Origin: Anaerolineales bacterium
GTDB lineage: Bacteria > Chloroflexota > Anaerolineae > Anaerolineales > Villigracilaceae
NCBI GenBank assembly: GCA_030834895.1
Contig: JAUQXA010000010.1
Coordinates: 62,001-126,000, forward strand
Reading direction: 5' to 3'
Length of the DNA: 64,000 bases
Shown here: piece after piece, positions 25,053-33,160 of the stretch
How positions within the stretch are numbered: position 1 is the first letter of the stretch
How the letters are laid out: each line of letters opens with the position of its first letter
Program-made: the position numbers and the translations under genes
Notes under the pieces: generated by a model
Databases searched by the model: none
Told to the model about the DNA's origin: nothing
Seen by the model: the letters and a program-made list of their open reading frames with translations, nothing else

Positions 25053-26006
25053 ATGCGTAGTTTTGCAGGTCGTGACATTCTTTCACTCAAGGAATTCGAA
25101 CGAAACGAATTCTTCCATGTTTTTGAGGTGGCCCAGAAGATGGAACCCATTGCACGCGCCAGGAAGAATGTGGATTTACTCAAGGAAAAGACCCTTGTAA
25201 CGGCTTTTTATCAGCCTTCGACGCGCACGCGCCTGGCTCATGAATCCGCCATGCACCGATTGGGCGGCCACGTTACAGGTTTCTCGGACGCCAAGATGAC
25301 CCGCGCTGGCGACTTCTACCAGGAGTCCATCAAGGATACGGTTAAGATGCTGGAATACTATGGCGATGTAATTGTCATGCGCCACTTCCAGCAGGGGGCA
25401 CCACACGAAGCCGCGAAGTGGGCGAGCATTCCGATCATCAATGGCGGCGATGGCTGGGGTGAGCACCCGACCCAAATCCTGACCGACCTTTACACCGTTC
25501 TGCGTGAAAAAGGTCGTATCGACGGTCTCAAGTGGCTGGCTGTTGGTGACATGCGCATGCGTACCATGCACTCGCTTGGCTATGCCCTGAGCCAGTTTGA
25601 TTGTCCAATCACTTTTGTCTCTCCTCCCGATATGAGCTTGACAGACGAGTTCAAGAAGGAACTCAAGCAATACAGCGTGGACTTCAAGGAAGTTGACCAC
25701 GTTGAAAAGGCGATTGCAGATGCTGATGTGATTCTCGTTGAGCCGGTTGTCCAGCCTGACTACACCAAATCCCGCGATGAGCGCACTGGCGAACTCAGCC
25801 TCACGCCTGCCAACTACAGGATTACGCGCGAACTGCTCGAGAAGAAAGCCAAGTCCGATGCGATCCTGCTTCACTCGCTGCCGCGCATGGATGAAGTCCC
25901 CCTCGATGTGGATATCACCCGCTGGTCACGCTACTGGCAGGAAGCCTTCAACGGTGTCGTCATGCGCATGACCCTGCTGGCGCTGGTGTTGGGCGCGATG
26001 GAGTAA
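25053..26006 (+). CDS. Aspartate/ornithine carbamoyltransferase family protein, ATCase-like
   Basis: This 317-residue enzyme belongs to the carbamoyltransferase family. The carbamoyl phosphate sites are intact: 'PSTRTRLAHESAMHRLGG' (about 51-68) and 'GEHPTQILTDLYT'. The second-substrate domain ends in 'HSLPRMDEVPLDVD' and 'RYWQEAFNGVVMRMTLLALV', which follows aspartate carbamoyltransferase (usually HPLPRVDE) rather than ornithine carbamoyltransferase, but with Ser replacing the first Pro. No pyrimidine gene is nearby; instead it stands between ygeY-like and ygeW-like genes. I infer that it transfers carbamoyl groups in purine breakdown, perhaps working backwards to give carbamoyl phosphate. 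The true substrate is unknown. The ATG has an AAGGAG site. Confidence 0.82.
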   Translation: MRSFAGRDILSLKEFERNEFFHVFEVAQKMEPIARARKNVDLLKEKTLVTAFYQPSTRTRLAHESAMHRLGGHVTGFSDAKMTRAGDFYQESIKDTVKMLEYYGDVIVMRHFQQGAPHEAAKWASIPIINGGDGWGEHPTQILTDLYTVLREKGRIDGLKWLAVGDMRMRTMHSLGYALSQFDCPITFVSPPDMSLTDEFKKELKQYSVDFKEVDHVEKAIADADVILVEPVVQPDYTKSRDERTGELSLTPANYRITRELLEKKAKSDAILLHSLPRMDEVPLDVDITRWSRYWQEAFNGVVMRMTLLALVLGAME

Positions 26007-26041
26007 AAAAGTTTAATAGTTCGATAGTTTAGTAGTTACAT

Positions 26042-26080
26042 GGTAGACAAGTGGACATTTATATATGTGACTTGTCTACC
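26042..26080. repeat. Perfect 11-bp inverted repeat between the two carbamoyltransferase genes
   Basis: GGTAGACAAGT and ACTTGTCTACC are separated by 17 bases. Just before it, TAGTT is repeated three times with 3-base spacing. No T-run follows, so it may be a processing hairpin, a repeat element or an operator. Confidence 0.6.
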
Positions 26081-26117
26081 TGTTTACTGTATTCAAATTA
26101 CACAAGGAGAGTAAATT

Positions 26118-27107
26118 ATGCAGACCAACTTTAGAGGTCGCGATTTAATTGGCGACCTGGACTTCACGAAAGAGGAAGTCGAAACCGTTCTGGATGTCGC
26201 CTGGGATTTGAAGCGCAAGCGCGCTCTTGGCGAGCCGCATGCCTACCTGCGCGACAAGGTGCTGGCGATGTTGTTCTTCTTCTCCTCCACCCGCACCCGT
26301 GGATCGTTCGAAGCGGGCATCGCCCAACTCGGTGGACACGGCGCTTTCATTGACAGCAATACCACCCAGATTTCTCACGGTGATACCCCCGTTGAAATCG
26401 GCGAAATCTTTGGCCGCTACTTCGACGGCATTGCCATCCGCCACTGTGACTTTGGCGACGGCAACAAATATTTGCATGGCGTCGCCGACAACAGTCGCGC
26501 CCCGGTTCTCAACATGCAATGCGACATCTACCATCCCTTCCAGTGCCTTGCCGACCTGATGACCATCATGGAGAAGAAGGGTCGTGATCTGCGCAAGAAG
26601 AAGATCGTGGTTTCCTGGGCGTATGCTGCTTCCTACCTCAAGCCGGTTTCGGTTCCCCAATCCCTTATCCTTCAGATGCCGCGCTTTGGTATGGATGTGA
26701 CGCTTGCTTATCCGCCTGGATTCCAACTCATGCCCGATATCGTCGAGCAGGCGAAGGAACAGGCGAAGATTGCTGGTACGTCCTTCGAGATCATCGACAG
26801 CAAGGATGGCATGACCGAAGCCTGCAAGGATGCGGATGTCATCTACGCCAAATCCTGGGGACCGCTCCTCACCACCAACGACAAGGTCGAGGGCAAGAAA
26901 CTTCAGGATTCCTTCAAGAACTGGCTCATGGACGACGCCAAACTCCAAGTCGCCAAGAAGGATTGCATCTACATGCACCCGCTTCCCGCCGACCGTGACA
27001 TCGAAGTCACCAGCAGGGTGCTGGATGGTCCCAACTCGGTTGTGTTTGATGAAGCTGAAAACCGCCTGCACGCGCAAAAGGCCGTGATGGCGCTGACGAT
27101 GGCATAG
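26118..27107 (+). CDS. ygeW: YgeW-like carbamoyltransferase
   Basis: The 329-residue protein resembles YgeW, the knotted carbamoyltransferase of purine-degradation clusters. The region 'KPVSVPQSLILQMPRFGMDV' followed by 'TLAYPPGFQLMPDIVEQAKE' is very close to YgeW as I know it. Carbamoyl phosphate sites are 'FFSSTRTRGSFEAG' and 'CDIYHPFQCLADLMT' (HPFQ instead of HPTQ), and the C-terminal 'MHPLPADRD' and 'VVFDEAENRLHAQKAVMALT' follow ornithine carbamoyltransferases. It is shorter than E. coli YgeW (about 396). It likely releases a carbamoyl group as carbamoyl phosphate for the carbamate kinase encoded 8 bases downstream. Confidence 0.85.
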   Translation: MQTNFRGRDLIGDLDFTKEEVETVLDVAWDLKRKRALGEPHAYLRDKVLAMLFFFSSTRTRGSFEAGIAQLGGHGAFIDSNTTQISHGDTPVEIGEIFGRYFDGIAIRHCDFGDGNKYLHGVADNSRAPVLNMQCDIYHPFQCLADLMTIMEKKGRDLRKKKIVVSWAYAASYLKPVSVPQSLILQMPRFGMDVTLAYPPGFQLMPDIVEQAKEQAKIAGTSFEIIDSKDGMTEACKDADVIYAKSWGPLLTTNDKVEGKKLQDSFKNWLMDDAKLQVAKKDCIYMHPLPADRDIEVTSRVLDGPNSVVFDEAENRLHAQKAVMALTMA

Positions 27108-27115
27108 GAGAGCTC

Positions 27116-28072
27116 ATGACAAGCAAACTCGCTGTAATTGCCATCGGTGGCAATTCGCTGATCAAGGACGATAAAACTGTCACTGTTGACAGCCAGTATC
27201 AGGCCGCGAAGGAAACCTGTATGCATATCGCGGATATGATCGAGCAGGGATGGGATGTGGCCATCGGGCATGGGAATGGTCCCCAGGTAGGCTATATCCT
27301 GCGCCGCTCCGAGATTGCCGCCAAGACCGCTGGGATGCACGAGGTCCCGCTCGATGTCTGCGGCGCGGACAGCCAGGGCGCGATTGGCTATTCCCTCCAG
27401 CAGAACCTGCAAAACATCCTCTATCAACGCAACATAAAGAAGAAGGTGGTGACGGTTATCACCCAAACTTTGGTGGATAGGGAAGACCCCGCTTTCAAGA
27501 ATCCCACCAAGCCCATTGGCAGTTTCATGGAAGAGGCAGATGCCAAGCGTCGTCAGGCAGAGCAAGGCTGGAGCGTAGTGGAAGATGCCGGGCGTGGCTG
27601 GCGGCGTGTCGTTGCCTCCCCGCTTCCCAAGGAAATCGTCGAACTGGAAACCGTTCAAACCCTGCTCGAAAAGGGTATTATCACTATTACGGTGGGCGGC
27701 GGCGGAATCCCCGTCATTGACCCTGGTGACGGCAACTATGAAGGCATTGCCGCTGTGATCGACAAGGATTTCGCTTCGTCGTTGCTGGCGCGGAACATCA
27801 AGGCGGATTTGTTCGTCATCTCCACCGCTGTTGAGAAGGTCGCCATCAACTTTGGTAAGCCCGAGCAGAAGTGGCTCGACACGATGACCCTCGCCGAAGC
27901 CAAAGCCTACCTTGCCGAAGGCAAGCACTTTGCCAAAGGTTCGATGGCTCCCAAGATTCAGGCCATCATCTGGTATCTTGAAGCCATGCCCAATGGTAAA
28001 GCCCTGATCACCAATCCCGAGAACATCGGGCGCGCTCTCAAGGGCGAAACAGGGACCTGGATCGTTCCGTAA
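27116..28072 (+). CDS. arcC: Carbamate kinase
   Basis: Carbamate kinase makes ATP from carbamoyl phosphate and ADP, releasing ammonia and CO2. The 318-residue protein shows the family blocks 'VIAIGGNSLIKDD' (about 6-18), 'VAIGHGNGPQVGYILRR', 'TVGGGGIPVIDPG' and 'AVIDKDFASSLLARNI', and ends in 'AKAYLAEGKHFAKGSMAPKI'. It is 8 bases behind the YgeW-like gene with a GGAGAG site, so carbamoyl phosphate made there would yield energy. This is the substrate-level phosphorylation step of fermentative purine use. Confidence 0.96.
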   Translation: MTSKLAVIAIGGNSLIKDDKTVTVDSQYQAAKETCMHIADMIEQGWDVAIGHGNGPQVGYILRRSEIAAKTAGMHEVPLDVCGADSQGAIGYSLQQNLQNILYQRNIKKKVVTVITQTLVDREDPAFKNPTKPIGSFMEEADAKRRQAEQGWSVVEDAGRGWRRVVASPLPKEIVELETVQTLLEKGIITITVGGGGIPVIDPGDGNYEGIAAVIDKDFASSLLARNIKADLFVISTAVEKVAINFGKPEQKWLDTMTLAEAKAYLAEGKHFAKGSMAPKIQAIIWYLEAMPNGKALITNPENIGRALKGETGTWIVP

Positions 28073-28082
28073 ATTATCTGAT

Positions 28083-28108
28083 GTAGGGGCGGGGTTCCCC
28101 GCCCCTAC
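28083..28108. repeat. GTAGGGGCGGGG palindrome
   Basis: GTAGGGGCGGGG and CCCCGCCCCTAC form a near-perfect hairpin with a 2-base loop, 11 bases behind the carbamate kinase stop. This GTAGGGGCG...CGCCCCTAC form is a common dispersed intergenic hairpin. It could also end the upstream transcript, though no T-run follows. Confidence 0.7.
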
Positions 28109-28117
28109 GGTATCTCC

Positions 28118-30064
28118 ATGAAGCGCCTTCATCCCGCTCTTACCTTGCTTGTCGCAGCAATCCTTGCCTATGGCTTGCTCATCCCGCAACTTGGCTTTTA
28201 CTGGGATGACCTGCCGATGTCGTGGATTCGCTATCAGTTGGGCGCGGATGCGATGATGCTCTATTTTTCCACCAACCGACCGGTGTGGGCGCTGCTCTAT
28301 CAAGTCACCACGCACATCCTGCCGCATCAGCCGGTTCACTGGCAGATCTTTGCCTTGTTCTGGCGCTGGTTGGGCGCGGTCATGTTATGGGCGATTGCAA
28401 AGCAACTTTTCCCGCAACGTGAAAAATTCGCGCTCACTCTCAGCCTTTTGTTTTTGCTTTATCCCGGTTTCAACCAGCAGTGGGGAAGTTATCTTTATAG
28501 TCATTTTTTCATCGTTCTCTTTTTCTTTCTTTATTCTCTCCATTTGATGCTGCGTGGAAAGACGATTCCCGCCATGATATTTTCCGCGCTCAATCTTTGG
28601 ATGATGGAATATTTCTTCGTCCTCGAACTGATTCGTCCCTTTTTGATTTGGACTACGCTCCAGGCAGAATTTTCCCCAAAGGAACGCTTTGCACGCACCC
28701 TCAGGCTGTGGACTCCGTACCTGGCAGTTTTCATCCTTGCGGTTTTATCGCGCATCTTCGTTTTCAATAACCAGATTTACGGTTTTAGCCTCAAGGAGGA
28801 ACTGGTCAAAGCCCCACTTGATACTACCCTCTTGCTTCTCAAAAATGTTCTTTCAAGCCTGTGGACGGTGACTGTTGCGGCATGGTCGCAGGCGTTTCAA
28901 TTCCCCAATCCATTGGTGGATGGCCCGCGCACGGTATTGATATATGCCGTGGTGGTGATCGCCGTTGCCGGGTTGATTCTGTTCGGGTGGCGGGATCAGA
29001 CCGAGAGTACGGGAAAAAATCAGACTGGTTGGCGGGTCATTGCCTTGGGCGTTGTCATGCTCCTCCTCGGCGGACCTCCTTTCTGGCTGGTCAATGTCCC
29101 CGTCTCGCTTGGTTTCCCCGCCAACCGCGCCACTCTTTCATTTTTGCTCGGCGTGAGTTTTGTGCTGGCCGGCATATTGGAATTCATTCCAACAAAAATC
29201 AGGCTTGGGGTTGCAGTTGTTCTTATCTCCCTTGCGGCTGGACGCCAGTTTTTGTGGGCGAACGAATTCCGCCGCGACTGGACCGATCACAAAAATCTAT
29301 TCTGGCAGATGACTTGGCGCGCGCCCGGGCTGGAAAAGAATACAATGGTTTTAATGAATGAGGAGCTGAAGTACTACGCAGACAATTCGCTCAGCCCTGT
29401 GGTGAACTGGATTTACTCGCCGGATAACCATACCGACGTTTGGGATTATGTTTTGTTCTATCCGACAAATCGTGACGAACTTCCGTTGACCGCGGATACT
29501 CCCGTCGATTATGATTTTCTGGCCGGCGAATTTCATGGGAATACTTCACAGACGGTGGTTTTCTATTATGCGCCGCCGCGTTGTTTGCGCCTGCTCGACC
29601 CGGAGATCGACGCCGATAATCGCCTTATCCCTGAAGATTCCTTGTTGCGTGAGGCAACCCCGCTTTCGTCCACCGCGCCGATCTTGAGCGAACTGATTGC
29701 GCGGATGCCGGAAATCTATTACCCCGAACCTGGGCATGGCTGGTGCTATTATTTTCAAAAAGCCGATCTTGCCCGCCAGATGGATGACTGGGAAACAGTG
29801 ACCCAATTGGGCGATGTAGCTTTTGCCCTCGGTGATTATCCTAACGATCCCATTGAGCGCTTCGTTTTCATCGAAGGCTACGCCCATGCGGCGGATTGGG
29901 AAAAGGCGGTAGAATTGTCGCTGGCATCTTACAAGGTATCTAGGAGTTACGTGGCCCCGCCGCTGTGCAAATTATGGGAACGCATCGAGCGTGAGACTGA
30001 AAGTACGCCAAAGCAGATAAACGCGCTGGAAAAAGCGCGAAGCAAATTCGAGTGCAAGCCTTAG
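28118..30064 (+). CDS. Large membrane protein, GT-C glycosyltransferase-like
   Basis: The 648-residue protein has about eleven hydrophobic segments (to about residue 385) and a soluble C-terminal domain of about 260 residues. In the first outer loop 'GFYWDDLPMSW' carries the paired acidic residues typical of GT-C enzymes, which use polyprenyl-linked sugars. No closer family is recognised. It lies between the carbamate kinase gene and the first transporter operon and is on the same strand, but a role in purine use is not evident. It could be a bystander, or decorate surface components. Confidence 0.6.
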   Translation: MKRLHPALTLLVAAILAYGLLIPQLGFYWDDLPMSWIRYQLGADAMMLYFSTNRPVWALLYQVTTHILPHQPVHWQIFALFWRWLGAVMLWAIAKQLFPQREKFALTLSLLFLLYPGFNQQWGSYLYSHFFIVLFFFLYSLHLMLRGKTIPAMIFSALNLWMMEYFFVLELIRPFLIWTTLQAEFSPKERFARTLRLWTPYLAVFILAVLSRIFVFNNQIYGFSLKEELVKAPLDTTLLLLKNVLSSLWTVTVAAWSQAFQFPNPLVDGPRTVLIYAVVVIAVAGLILFGWRDQTESTGKNQTGWRVIALGVVMLLLGGPPFWLVNVPVSLGFPANRATLSFLLGVSFVLAGILEFIPTKIRLGVAVVLISLAAGRQFLWANEFRRDWTDHKNLFWQMTWRAPGLEKNTMVLMNEELKYYADNSLSPVVNWIYSPDNHTDVWDYVLFYPTNRDELPLTADTPVDYDFLAGEFHGNTSQTVVFYYAPPRCLRLLDPEIDADNRLIPEDSLLREATPLSSTAPILSELIARMPEIYYPEPGHGWCYYFQKADLARQMDDWETVTQLGDVAFALGDYPNDPIERFVFIEGYAHAADWEKAVELSLASYKVSRSYVAPPLCKLWERIERETESTPKQINALEKARSKFECKP

Positions 30065-30084
30065 TGGTCTGACTTGAATTCTGG

Positions 30085-30101
30085 TAAAATTGTTTAGACA
30101 A
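30085..30101 (+). promoter_or_regulatory. Extended -10 and candidate operator before the first BMP gene
   Basis: TGGTAAAAT (30082-30090) is an extended -10 element, although the -35 region is weak. It is directly followed by TTGTTTAGACAA (30090-30101), which resembles the palindrome at 19368 in sequence and in its position just behind the -10. This suggests the same GntR-type control. Confidence 0.45.
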
Positions 30102-30112
30102 CTTGAAAGGAG

Positions 30113-30166
30113 GTGGTTGCTGCGAATCATCCCTGCAAGTTTTGTTGTCGGAAAACTCAAATTTGA
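30113..30166 (+). CDS. Putative 17-codon Cys leader peptide before the first BMP gene
   Basis: Directly behind AAAGGAGG a short ORF opens with GTG and stops after 17 codons, 15 bases before the BMP lipoprotein start. It encodes Cys at codons 8 and 11, Phe at 10 and Arg at 13 (CKFCCR). An ORF of exactly the same length with the same four residues at the same codons precedes the second BMP gene (38284-38337), although codons differ (CGG versus AGA for Arg) and the surrounding bases are not alike. That points to selection on the peptide. The GTG overlaps the purine-rich ribosome site, so the exact start is unsure. A regulatory leader, perhaps sensing Cys or zinc, is inference. Confidence 0.4.
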   Translation: MVAANHPCKFCCRKTQI

Positions 30167-30181
30167 TAAGGAGAAGAAAGA

Positions 30182-31468
30182 ATGCGTAAGAATTTTGCTC
30201 GTCTTGCCATGTTCGCCATGGCGCTCATGCTTGTCCTTTCGGCTTGTGGCACTCCCGCCCCTGTTGCAACAGAGGCTCCCGCCGCGCCTGCCGCCACCGA
30301 AGCCCCCGCGGCTGAGGCTCCCGCCGCCACTGAAGCCCCTGCAGCCGAGGAAACCGGTGGATTCCAGATCCCTGAAGTTCAAGAAGGCATGTTCAATGTT
30401 GCCGCTGTCTTGATTGGACCCCACGACGATGGCGGCTGGTCACAGGCTCACTACGAAGGTCTTGAATACATCAAGGCGAATGTGGACAATGTGAACATTG
30501 CTTACATTGAAAACGTCCCCGAAGGCGCCGACTCGGAACAGGTCTTCCGCAGCCTTTCTCGCAAGGGCTTCAACCTGATCTTCGGTACCTCCTTTGGTTT
30601 CGGTGATGCAATGGCTGCCGTAGCTGAAGAGTTCCCTGATGTGATGTACATCCACCTCACCGGCATTGCCTCCAATGAAACCAACTTCGGCAACCTGATG
30701 GGCGCGATGGAAAACATGAAGTACCTGGCTGGCATGCTGGCTGGCGCGCGAGCGAAAGCTGATGGCAATCCCAAGCTTGGTTACATGGCTACCTTCCCCA
30801 TCCCCGAAGAAATCCGCCTCGGCAACGCCATCGCCCTCGGCATGAAGAAGACCTGCCCCGAGTGCACCATGGATGTTCGCTGGATCAACACCTGGCATGA
30901 TCCGATCATCGAGAAGGAAGCTGCTGCCTCCCTGTTCGACGCTGGCGCCCAGGTCGTGTTCACCGGTGCGGATACCCCTGCCGTCGCCGATGTTGCCCAG
31001 GAAAAGGGCAAGTGGGGCGTCACCTATGACTGGTACGGCTCCTGCAAAGTCGAGCGCTGTCTGACCGCCCCGTACTGGGTCTGGGGTCCCGTTTATGCCG
31101 AAATCACCGAACAGGTGATCGCCGGCACCTACAAGCCCGGCTGGCAGTACTTCGATGCCGAAACCGGCGCCCTGGGTCTCTATGGCTTCATGGAAGGTCA
31201 GGAAATGCAGCCCGGCGTGAAGGACCTCGATCCCGCAGTCATCGCCGAGGTGCAGGATATCCTCGCCAAGATGCTTGCCGGTGAATTCACCCGCTTCGAC
31301 GTGTTTACCGGACCCATCAACGACAATCAGGGTAACGTGGTTCTCCCCGAAGGTCAGAGCCTGCAACAGGTTGACCTCGACGCGTTCCCCGAATATGGTC
31401 TGCCCTGCAGTGTGAAAGTCTGCATGAAGTGGTGGGCTGAAGGCATTACCGCAGAACTGCCTCAATAA
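30182..31468 (+). CDS. BMP family nucleoside-binding lipoprotein (first system)
   Basis: This 428-residue lipoprotein (signal ending in LVLSACGTPA) is the substrate-binding protein of an ABC importer. After a Thr/Glu/Ala/Pro linker (about 25-60) the BMP/Med fold begins with 'VAAVLIGPHDDGGWSQAHYEGLEYI' and continues with 'FNLIFGTSFGFGDAMAAVAEEFPD', 'KYLAGMLAGARAKADGNPKLGYM' and 'GADTPAVADVAQEKGKWGVTY'. BMP proteins of this kind bind purine nucleosides or bases, which fits the cluster. It is longer than typical BMP proteins (about 340) because of the linker and a C-terminal extension with Cys residues. The ribosome site is AAGGAG. A hairpin separates it from the ATPase gene. Confidence 0.9.
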   Translation: MRKNFARLAMFAMALMLVLSACGTPAPVATEAPAAPAATEAPAAEAPAATEAPAAEETGGFQIPEVQEGMFNVAAVLIGPHDDGGWSQAHYEGLEYIKANVDNVNIAYIENVPEGADSEQVFRSLSRKGFNLIFGTSFGFGDAMAAVAEEFPDVMYIHLTGIASNETNFGNLMGAMENMKYLAGMLAGARAKADGNPKLGYMATFPIPEEIRLGNAIALGMKKTCPECTMDVRWINTWHDPIIEKEAAASLFDAGAQVVFTGADTPAVADVAQEKGKWGVTYDWYGSCKVERCLTAPYWVWGPVYAEITEQVIAGTYKPGWQYFDAETGALGLYGFMEGQEMQPGVKDLDPAVIAEVQDILAKMLAGEFTRFDVFTGPINDNQGNVVLPEGQSLQQVDLDAFPEYGLPCSVKVCMKWWAEGITAELPQ

Positions 31469-31481
31469 TCGTTTGTTGTAT

Positions 31482-31517
31482 GGGCTGGGACTCTAATCGG
31501 GGTTCCAGCCCTCTTTA
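31482..31517 (+). terminator. Hairpin between binding protein and ATPase genes
   Basis: GGGCTGG and CCAGCCC, with extra pairing inside, form a stem followed by TCTTTATCC. It lies 14 bases behind the binding-protein stop. Such partial terminators commonly allow more binding protein than membrane components. Confidence 0.65.
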
Positions 31518-31573
31518 TCCTTGCGGCCTGTTCGATTAACAGAGAACAATGGCTTTATTGCAGGAGTGATTCA

Positions 31574-33160
31574 GTGACACAGACCACATCTTCCACATCT
31601 GAAATGCTTGCCGTTGAAATGCGCGGAATCGTCAAGAAGTTTCCTGGCGTGCTTGCCAACGACCACGTGGATTTCGAATTACGCGCGGGCGAGATCCACG
31701 CATTGCTTGGCGAGAACGGTGCGGGGAAAAGCACCCTTATGAATGTCCTTGCTGGCTTATACCGGCAGGAAGCAGGAATTATCAAAGTAAAAGACAAACC
31801 CGTGGAATTTTATTCACCGCGGGATGCAATCAAATCCGGGATTGGCATGATTCACCAACACTTCATGCTGGTCCCCTCACAAACAGTCACGGAGAATGTG
31901 CTCTTGGGATTGGATGATCCGCGTTTTTTCATGCGCCTGCCCCAGTATGACGCCAAAGTGTTGGAGGTCGGTGAGCGCTTTGGATTGAAGGTGGACCCAA
32001 AAGCCAAAATCTGGCAGTTGTCTGTTGGCGAACAGCAGCGCGTTGAGCTGCTCAAAATGCTATATCGCGGCGCGGACGTTCTCATTATGGACGAGCCGAC
32101 AGCTGTCCTTGCGCCTCAGGAAATCGAAGGCTTGTTTGAGATTTTGCGTTCCATGGTGGCGCAGGGTAAGTCCATTATCTTTATCAGTCACAAATTGCAG
32201 GAAGTGACTGCCATTGCCGATCGCGTGAGCGTGTTGCGCCGTGGCGTTTCTACCGCGATGGGCGTTCCTTCCAAGGGCGTCACGCGGCAGGAACTGGCAC
32301 GCTTGATGGTTGGGCGCGATGTGGTCTTTGCGTTGGATAAGAAACCCAGCAACCCCGGTGAGACTGTGCTTGAAGTGAAGGATGTCCACGCAGATAATGA
32401 CAAGGGTCTGCCCGCCCTGCGTGGATTTTCACTCAACGTGCGCGCGGGTGAAATTGTTGGCGTGGCAGGTGTAGCGGGAAATGGACAGTCCGAGTTGTCG
32501 CAGGTGATTACCAGTCTCCGCAAATGCAAGCAGGGACAGGTGATTTTGAATGGCGATATGCTTAGCACTCACAATACCTTGTTTGGCATTCAACACGGCA
32601 TGGCGTATGTCCCCGAAGACCGAAACCATGTAGGCAGCGCTCCTAACCTGAGCGTGACCGATAATGTGATCATGAAGAAATATCGTCAGCCACCCATTTC
32701 CCGCGCGGGTATGCTGGATATGAACGTGGCGACAAAACTCGCCAACGAACTTAAACAGGCATATGACATTATTGTGCCGAATGTGTCCACGCCGGTGCGC
32801 CTGCTCTCCGGTGGGAATTTGCAACGCGTGATCCTTGCGCGTGAGATTTCGGGGTTGCCTAGTTTCATGGTCGCCGTGCAGCCAACCCGTGGGTTGGACG
32901 TTGGTGCAATCGAAGGTGTCCACCGTCTGTTGATGGCGCAGCGCGAAGCGGGCGCGGCAGTTCTTCTTATCTCCGAAGAGTTGGAGGAATTGCTTTCGCT
33001 GAGCGACCGCGTGTACGTGATTTACGAAGGGAAATCCATGGGTGAGGTTAAGGTTGGGGGAGTGGAACCGGACGAGAAGTTGATCGAGACCATCGGCTTG
33101 ATGATGACAGGCACCCCACTGGATCAAATCCACAAGGAAGGAGTCGGCGCAAATGGCTGA
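31574..33160 (+). CDS. nupA: Nucleoside ABC transporter, duplicated ATP-binding protein (first system)
   Basis: The 528-residue protein holds two ABC ATPase domains in one chain. The first is complete: Walker A 'LLGENGAGKSTLMNVLAG', signature 'LSVGEQQRVELLKML' and Walker B 'VLIMDEPTAVLAPQE'. The second has a degenerate P-loop ('GVAGVAGNGQSELSQVI'), signature 'LLSGGNLQRVILAREI' and 'VAVQPTRGLDVGAIEGV'. This is the NupA/YufO and sugar-type architecture. The start codon is GTG behind GGAG. It overlaps the first permease gene by 8 bases. With the BMP protein it would import purine nucleosides or bases. Confidence 0.92.
   Translation: MTQTTSSTSEMLAVEMRGIVKKFPGVLANDHVDFELRAGEIHALLGENGAGKSTLMNVLAGLYRQEAGIIKVKDKPVEFYSPRDAIKSGIGMIHQHFMLVPSQTVTENVLLGLDDPRFFMRLPQYDAKVLEVGERFGLKVDPKAKIWQLSVGEQQRVELLKMLYRGADVLIMDEPTAVLAPQEIEGLFEILRSMVAQGKSIIFISHKLQEVTAIADRVSVLRRGVSTAMGVPSKGVTRQELARLMVGRDVVFALDKKPSNPGETVLEVKDVHADNDKGLPALRGFSLNVRAGEIVGVAGVAGNGQSELSQVITSLRKCKQGQVILNGDMLSTHNTLFGIQHGMAYVPEDRNHVGSAPNLSVTDNVIMKKYRQPPISRAGMLDMNVATKLANELKQAYDIIVPNVSTPVRLLSGGNLQRVILAREISGLPSFMVAVQPTRGLDVGAIEGVHRLLMAQREAGAAVLLISEELEELLSLSDRVYVIYEGKSMGEVKVGGVEPDEKLIETIGLMMTGTPLDQIHKEGVGANG

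Noticed and set aside
26969..28339. 456-codon ORF on the - strand opposite the YgeW-like and carbamate kinase genes
   Set aside because: It lies fully against strongly supported genes, has no recognisable domain and no ribosome site. Long antisense frames are expected in G/C-rich coding sequence.
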